45,847 nucleotides of DNA, from the NCBI GenBank assembly GCA_947632195.1, contig CANROE010000016.1, positions 1-45,847 of the forward strand. The letters are read 5' to 3'. The notes beneath the pieces were generated by a model. That model did no database searches, was not told the DNA's origin, and saw nothing but the letters and a program-made list of their open reading frames with translations. Shown here piece after piece: positions 42,028 through 45,847 of the stretch. Position 1 is the stretch's first letter; every line of letters begins with the position of its first letter. This stretch comes from an uncultured Clostridia bacterium (GTDB lineage: Bacteria > Bacillota > Clostridia > Christensenellales > Borkfalkiaceae). Position numbers and translations under genes: made by a program.

Positions 42028-42366
42028 TCAAATTTTTGGAGGATGGCTAACTTTTAGCCCTCTTACTTAGCTACCTAATGAGGGGGTAATTGTAGTTGAG
42101 AGGAAGCCAAAGAAAAATCTATTCTCAAATTTTTGAAGAATGGCTAACTTTTGCCTCTCCTATTTGCCTACCTAATGAGGGGGTAATTGTAGTTGAGAGG
42201 AAGTCAAAGAAAAATCTTTATGAAAATTTTGGAGGATGGCTAACTTTTAGCCTTCTTATTTGCCTACCTAATGAGGGGGTTTGCATTAAACGAAAAAATT
42301 TTCCGCAAAAAATATTGAAAATTGTAAACTTCTGCCCTTCCTACTTGGCTACCTAATGAGGGGGTA
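42028..42366. repeat. Tandem array, four units of about 96, 97 and 85 bp
   Basis: The block CTACCTAATGAGGGGG occurs at 42071, 42168, 42264 and 42349. Each is preceded by a GGCTAACTTTT(A)GCC-like block (degenerate in unit 4) and, in units 1-3, a CAAATTTTTGGAGGATGG-like start. Units 1 and 2 also share GTAATTGTAGTTGAGAGGAAG and AAAGAAAAATCT. Similarity runs over the whole unit, so there is no spacer as in CRISPR. Each unit has a short hairpin (GGCTAA/TTAGCC in units 1 and 3). Confidence 0.85.
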
Positions 42367-42953
42367 ACAAGAAGGCAGACGATTAAGCGACCGCAAGCCG
42401 AACAGGGGCGCTTTGTCCGAAAGAGCGCGAACAGCGCAATGGACTTTGTAAAATGACCATGAACAATAATCGTAAAGAACTGCGAACAGCAGGTTCTGAT
42501 TGGAAGTCCGCCTTATAAAAGGCAGTCGGACAGGCGCGGAAACGGACGCGAAAAAGGAGACAAAAACAAATAAAAGGAGATGAAGAAAGGAAAGCAAATC
42601 GGCAAGCAAAAGCAAGGAAAAATCTAAAAATGGAAAACCTCAGCAATTCCCGAAAAGATTTTGAAGAAAGATTTTCGGGAAAGACGAGCACACATAGAAG
42701 GTATGAGCACGAGGAAAAAGTCCTCGGGCGAGTGCCGAAAATTGGGCGCGAGGAAAGCAGGATAAGGAAAGTGGGAAAAGCTACTTTCGGGCCGCCTCCC
42801 TGCGGACGCGAGGACAAGCGGGAAACCCGCTTCCCGAGAGTAAATGTGCGGCACAAAACGGGCGTATACAAAACTTTGGGGGGAGAGCTTGAGTAAGTTT
42901 TTGTCGGCAATAATAACGGTATAAAAGATAGGCAAAAGGGGAAAACAAAGGGC
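42367..42953 (+). other. Purine-rich region without a recognised gene
   Basis: About 590 bases between the tandem array and the DUF6870 gene. The plus strand is very rich in A and G after about 42540. Small hairpins (AGCGGG-AAA-CCCGCT near 42830) occur. A frame at 42630-42896 could encode 88 charged residues after AGGAAA but shows no family features. The opposite strand has a long frame that is serine/leucine/phenylalanine-rich, as expected from antisense purine tracts. It could be a structured RNA or decayed mobile DNA. Confidence 0.4.
42630..42896 (+). CDS. Doubtful small ORF
   Basis: 88 residues, very rich in R, K, E and G (MENLSNSRKDFEERFSGKTS at the start, HKTGVYKTLGGELE at the end). 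AGGAAA precedes the ATG by 9 bases. No domain is recognisable, and composition mirrors the purine-rich DNA around it, so coding is uncertain. Confidence 0.2.
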   Translation: MENLSNSRKDFEERFSGKTSTHRRYEHEEKVLGRVPKIGREESRIRKVGKATFGPPPCGREDKRETRFPRVNVRHKTGVYKTLGGELE

Positions 42954-43160
42954 ATGAAAGAGAGGGAGTTGGTCGATATCAAAAACATCGCAGTCGATAC
43001 GAGGGGGAGCGTGGCGGCGAGGATGAAAAGCTATCTTGCGGCGGTGGGGGATCCCTACCGTTTCCGCGTGGGCAAGACGCACGTCAGCGTGGTGTTTAGC
43101 GGGAGAGAGGGGGGCACTCTAGAGTCGGAATTGGAAAAAATTTGCATGAGGAAAGGATGA
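42954..43160 (+). CDS. DUF6870 family protein
   Basis: A 68-residue protein with the DUF6870 pattern: VDIKNIAVDTRGSVAARMKSYLAAVGDPYRFRVGKTHVSVVFSG, then LESELEKIC. Such proteins are frequent cargo next to recombinases in clostridial integrative elements; function unknown. AAAAGGGG lies upstream of ATG 42954. It precedes the serine recombinase in the same direction, 83 bases apart. Confidence 0.7.
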   Translation: MKERELVDIKNIAVDTRGSVAARMKSYLAAVGDPYRFRVGKTHVSVVFSGREGGTLESELEKICMRKG

Positions 43161-43169
43161 CGGCTGGGC

Positions 43170-43198
43170 TTGCAATCTGTGAAAAAATCTGCTATACT
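43170..43198 (+). promoter_or_regulatory. Promoter of the serine recombinase gene
   Basis: TTGCAA (43170-43175), 17-bp spacer, TATACT (43193-43198) preceded by TGC. Same -35 as recX, nadD and the CmpB-type gene. Confidence 0.8.
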
Positions 43199-43243
43199 GG
43201 GCTTGTGTTGAAGTGCCGTGATTTGTTCCGGAAGGAGTAAAGA

Positions 43244-44965
43244 ATGGCAAGAAAAAGTAAATATCAGACTTCCGATACACCCTCTGGACGCTCCGCGCGC
43301 CCTTTTTCCGCAGGGCTGTATATTCGTCTGTCCCGCGAGGACGGCGACAAGCCAGAGAGCGAGAGCGTCTCCTCCCAACGGGCGATTTTAGAACGGTTCG
43401 TCTCAGATCATCCCGACATTCTGCCCTATGATAGCTACATCGACGACGGTTGGAGCGGAACGGATTTCGACCGTCCCGATTTCCGCCGTATGCTCGATGA
43501 CATCCGCGCCAAAAAGGTCAACTGCGTCATCGTGAAAGACCTCTCCCGTTTCGGCAGAAATTACGTCGAGGCGGGGAAGTATCTTGAAATCGTCTTTCCG
43601 CTCTTCGGGATCCGCTTTATTTCGGTGAACGACGACATCGACAGCTTGGAAAACCCTTCCTCGATGAACACCGTCATGGTGCCCTTCAAAAACATCATGA
43701 ACGACGAATATTGCCGCGATATCTCGATGAAGGTGCGCTCCTCGCTCGACATCAGACGGAAACAGGGTATGTTCATCGGCTCGTTCGCGGCTTACGGCTA
43801 TATAAAGGACCCCGCCGACCGCCATAAACTTCTTGTTGACGAGGAAGCTGCGGAGACAGTCCGCCTCATCTTTGAAAAGTTTCTCGAAGGGTACAGTATG
43901 CTCGGCATTGCCCGCATGTTGAACGAGAGGGGAGTGCCCAATCCTTCTGCCTATAAGCGGAGCAAGGGGCTCAATTACCGCCACCCGCAGACGGACGAAA
44001 AGGCGCTCTGGGTCGATTCCTCGGTGCGGCGCATTCTTACCAATGAAGTGTACATCGGCAACCTCGTGCAAAAGAAGAACGAGATCATCAGCTACAAAGT
44101 CCACACGGCGAAGGCGGTCGCGCGGAGCGGCTGGATCGTTGCGGAGGGCACGCACGAGCCCATTGTCTCCATTGACGACTTCCGACGCGTGCAGGAACTC
44201 TTAAAACGGGACACGCGCACCTCGCCCCAAAGCTGCAAACTCTCCGTGTTCGCGGGGTTTGTGAAGTGCGCCGACTGCGGAAGGGCAATGCAACGGCGCA
44301 AGGTGGTGCAGCCCTATAAAACCTACGAGTACTACGCCTGCGCGACCTATCGCAAGATGCACGCGGGGTGCACGAAGCACATGATCCGCGCCGATGTGCT
44401 CGAAGAGGCGGTGCTCGTCTTTTTGAATAAATATATCTCTCTTGCCGCAGACTTTGACAGGCTCATCGCCCTGCTCGACCAAAAGAAGGGAGCGGGCGAG
44501 GGGTCGCGGCGGATAGAGGCGAGTTTAGCCGCAAAGAAGCGGGAGCGGGAGGAGGCGGAGAATATGCTCGTGGAGCTCTATCCCGACCTCAAAAAGGGGC
44601 TACTCGGGCAGGAGCAATATTTCGCTCTCAAAGAGCGGTACGAGAGACAGATCGAGCGGGCGGACGGGGCGATCAAGCGGCTCGAAGAGGAGAAAGGAAA
44701 TTTAGAAAAGCCGATGCGGGAGAACGAATTTGTCGTCGCCTTCCGAAGATACCGCGCACCCGAGGCGCTCACGCGGGAAATGTTGACCGAGCTCGTGGAG
44801 GACATCCTCATTCACGAGGGCGGGGAGATCGAAATTCGCATGAAGTGCCGCGACGAATTCTTATCTGCGATGGAATACCTCAAACGCAACGAGGGACTAT
44901 TTAGCGAGGGGCACTTAAAAGAGGCGCTCGGTGCCGACGACAATTCGACCTCCGAGACGGCTTAG
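43244..44965 (+). CDS. Large serine recombinase
   Basis: A 573-residue site-specific recombinase. N-terminal resolvase domain with SAGLYIRLSRED (catalytic Ser near residue 30), ESVSSQRAIL, IDDGWSGTDFDRPDFRRML, VIVKDLSRFGRNYVEAGKY; then the recombinase domain (GYSMLGIARMLNERGVPNPS, VRRILTNEVYIGNLVQ), a zinc ribbon (CADCGRAMQRR ... CATYRKMHAGCTKH) and a coiled coil (EKKREREEAENMLVELYPDLKKG region). Enzymes of this type integrate and excise phages and conjugative elements. GGAAGGAG precedes ATG 43244. No flanking attachment site could be defined, and no other element genes lie nearby, so it may be a solitary remnant or a small element. Confidence 0.92.
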   Translation: MARKSKYQTSDTPSGRSARPFSAGLYIRLSREDGDKPESESVSSQRAILERFVSDHPDILPYDSYIDDGWSGTDFDRPDFRRMLDDIRAKKVNCVIVKDLSRFGRNYVEAGKYLEIVFPLFGIRFISVNDDIDSLENPSSMNTVMVPFKNIMNDEYCRDISMKVRSSLDIRRKQGMFIGSFAAYGYIKDPADRHKLLVDEEAAETVRLIFEKFLEGYSMLGIARMLNERGVPNPSAYKRSKGLNYRHPQTDEKALWVDSSVRRILTNEVYIGNLVQKKNEIISYKVHTAKAVARSGWIVAEGTHEPIVSIDDFRRVQELLKRDTRTSPQSCKLSVFAGFVKCADCGRAMQRRKVVQPYKTYEYYACATYRKMHAGCTKHMIRADVLEEAVLVFLNKYISLAADFDRLIALLDQKKGAGEGSRRIEASLAAKKREREEAENMLVELYPDLKKGLLGQEQYFALKERYERQIERADGAIKRLEEEKGNLEKPMRENEFVVAFRRYRAPEALTREMLTELVEDILIHEGGEIEIRMKCRDEFLSAMEYLKRNEGLFSEGHLKEALGADDNSTSETA

Positions 44966-44984
44966 AAAATTTAAATTATATTGT

Positions 44985-45018
44985 GCGTGCGGGCAGGCAA
45001 TTTTGCCCGCCCGCACGC
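44985..45018 (+). terminator. Terminator after the recombinase gene
   Basis: GCGTGCGGGCAGGCAA pairs with TTGCCCGCCCGCACGC (one mismatch) around a TT loop; a short TTGTT follows. Confidence 0.7.
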
Positions 45019-45042
45019 TTGTTACAAAAACACTTCAAACGA

Positions 45043-45071
45043 TTGCATTTTACGGCGGGGAATGGTATAAT
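45043..45071 (+). promoter_or_regulatory. Promoter of the lipoprotein gene
   Basis: TTGCAT (45043-45048), 17-bp spacer, TATAAT (45066-45071) preceded by TGG. Confidence 0.8.
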
Positions 45072-45089
45072 CAAAGCAGGAGAAGACCA

Positions 45090-45656
45090 ATGAAACACAA
45101 AAGAATCTTTTTTGCCATGATCTTGGCGTTATCCCTTTTATCCATGTTTCTTTCGGCGTGCTGCGGCGAAAAGCCCTTTTCGCAACGGTTCGCAGGTATT
45201 GTGGGGAGTTTCGACGAGGCGGGCAAGTTGGAGGCGGTGTTACAGCTCTCAGACTCAGAACAGGCGTTCGGCGAGATCGTTGTCATGGCTCCTGAGCAAC
45301 AAAATTGCACTTTCCGCTATGCGATCTCCGAAAATGGAGAGATTTCATTCACGTTCGACGGCGAGGGCGAGGCAAACGGAACGCTTCACGGAAAGATAAT
45401 AGACGTCACCGCGAAGGTCGGCGGAAGAGAGCTTGTCTTTTCGGGGACGCTCTATCTGATGACGGAAAAGATCGACGGCGAAGTTGCGGAGGAAGGGTAC
45501 GTCGCCGCAGGACATCCCTTTTCCGATGTGGTAACACCGCCCGAGGAAACGGTAACGCTCACCGTCAACGGCGCTCCCATGACGGTAGACGAGTTTTTGG
45601 CTTCTTCCATGCCCGCGCAGGATACCGTTATCGAAATTACAACAGCTACGATTTGA
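45090..45656 (+). CDS. Putative lipoprotein of unknown function
   Basis: A 188-residue protein with a lipoprotein signal: MKHKRIFFAMILALSLLSMF followed by LSAC, the cysteine near residue 24 being the lipidation site. The mature part is beta-rich and acidic (FDEAGKLEAVLQLSDSEQAFGEIVV, EISFTFDGEGEANGTLHGKIIDVTAKVGG) and might bind something at the cell surface; no family recognised. GCAGGAGA precedes ATG 45090. Confidence 0.75.
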   Translation: MKHKRIFFAMILALSLLSMFLSACCGEKPFSQRFAGIVGSFDEAGKLEAVLQLSDSEQAFGEIVVMAPEQQNCTFRYAISENGEISFTFDGEGEANGTLHGKIIDVTAKVGGRELVFSGTLYLMTEKIDGEVAEEGYVAAGHPFSDVVTPPEETVTLTVNGAPMTVDEFLASSMPAQDTVIEITTATI

Positions 45657-45687
45657 GATAAAATTAAAAATCGGCAAGACGAACTAT

Positions 45688-45715
45688 CCCCGCGCTTTAC
45701 GCGGGGATGTTTATT
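45688..45715 (+). terminator. Terminator after the lipoprotein gene
   Basis: ATCCCCGCG-CTTTA-CGCGGGGAT perfect stem followed by GTTTATT. Located 32 bases after the stop. Confidence 0.75.
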
Positions 45716-45758
45716 CCCTTGGCTCCCTATCCCTCTCACAAAAGGAGGGGGTAAATCA

Positions 45759-45847
45759 AAACCACCAGTGAACTGGTGGTTTGCACAACCCCTAAAAGGG
45801 GATGATGCCGGCTGACCCGTAAACGGGTGCCGAAATTTGGCATCGCA
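45759..45847 (+). mobile_element. Hairpin cluster at window edge, possible IS200/IS605-type end
   Basis: Three structures in a row: AAACCACCAG-TGAA-CTGGTGGTTT (45759-45782), CCCCT-AAA-AGGGG (45789-45801), and a nested helix in which GATGCC (45804-45809) pairs with GGCATC (45839-45844) and encloses GGC-ACCCG-TAAA-CGGGT-GCC. Such hairpin sets occur at ends or 5' leaders of IS200/IS605 elements and their guide RNAs. The transposase itself, if any, lies beyond the window. Confidence 0.4.

Noticed and set aside
42028..42366. CRISPR array
   Set aside because: Units are similar over their whole length with no unique spacers, and no cas genes are present.
42730..42790. RNase P-like GAGGAAAG segment
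   Set aside because: Only a short purine match; none of the other conserved RNase P or tmRNA elements could be found around it.

Overview
The window looks like a chromosomal segment of an uncultured, probably gut-associated, spore-forming member of the Bacillota (Clostridia). Reasons: a YunB-type sporulation gene behind a near-consensus sigma-E promoter, a SpoVAD fragment, a fused NadD-YqeK protein, DUF6442 membrane proteins with an XRE regulator, Gram-positive style Rho-independent terminators and GGAGG ribosome sites, and a serine recombinase with a DUF6870 neighbour. The backbone is GC-rich (well above 50% by eye). No rRNA or tRNA gene and no CRISPR array was seen.

Layout. 1-4.4 kb: gene tail and terminator, amidase-like gene, yunB, a MurG-type glycosyltransferase, tyrS and a YigZ/IMPACT gene. 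4.7-6.3 kb: a small operon with two DUF6442 paralogues, an XRE regulator and an unknown membrane protein, driven by a promoter bracketed by two palindromic operators. 6.3-7.1 kb: CmpB-type membrane protein. 7.1-8.0 kb: a repeat-rich gap. 8.0-23 kb: housekeeping genes clpB, recX-birA-nnr, nadD/yqeK, rsfS, a DeoC-like protein that has lost its catalytic lysines, secA, prfB and tsaD. 23-24 kb: a truncated spoVAD and a small unknown gene. 24.25-41.9 kb: a one-directional surface-polysaccharide locus of 17 genes. 41.9-45.8 kb: a mobile-element-like region with a four-copy tandem repeat, DUF6870, a large serine recombinase, a lipoprotein and a run of hairpins at the window edge that may be the end of an IS200/IS605-type element.

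The polysaccharide locus contains a phosphoglycosyl transferase that would start the lipid-linked unit, an SDR sugar enzyme, three glycosyltransferases, a Wzy/EpsG-type polymerase, a Wzx flippase and LicD. It also holds sugar-nucleotide cassettes: RmlA-RmlB with a 3,4-ketoisomerase and a DegT aminotransferase (predicting a dTDP-3-amino-3,6-dideoxyhexose), CapE-CapF-CapG (predicting UDP-L-FucNAc), and an IspD/TarI-like cytidylyltransferase with a zinc dehydrogenase and a ribulose-phosphate epimerase (predicting a CDP-polyol that LicD could transfer). The first 13 kb of the locus is more AT-rich than the rest; composition returns to the backbone level near the start of rmlB.

The most notable non-coding signals are: four genes (yunB, recX, the nadD fusion and an 80-aa membrane protein) whose start codon sits about where transcription should begin, so their mRNAs look leaderless; a TTGCAA -35 element recurring at several promoters; a roughly 26-bp double-palindrome motif shared between the rsfS upstream region and the tsaD start codon; and several families of palindromic intergenic repeats.
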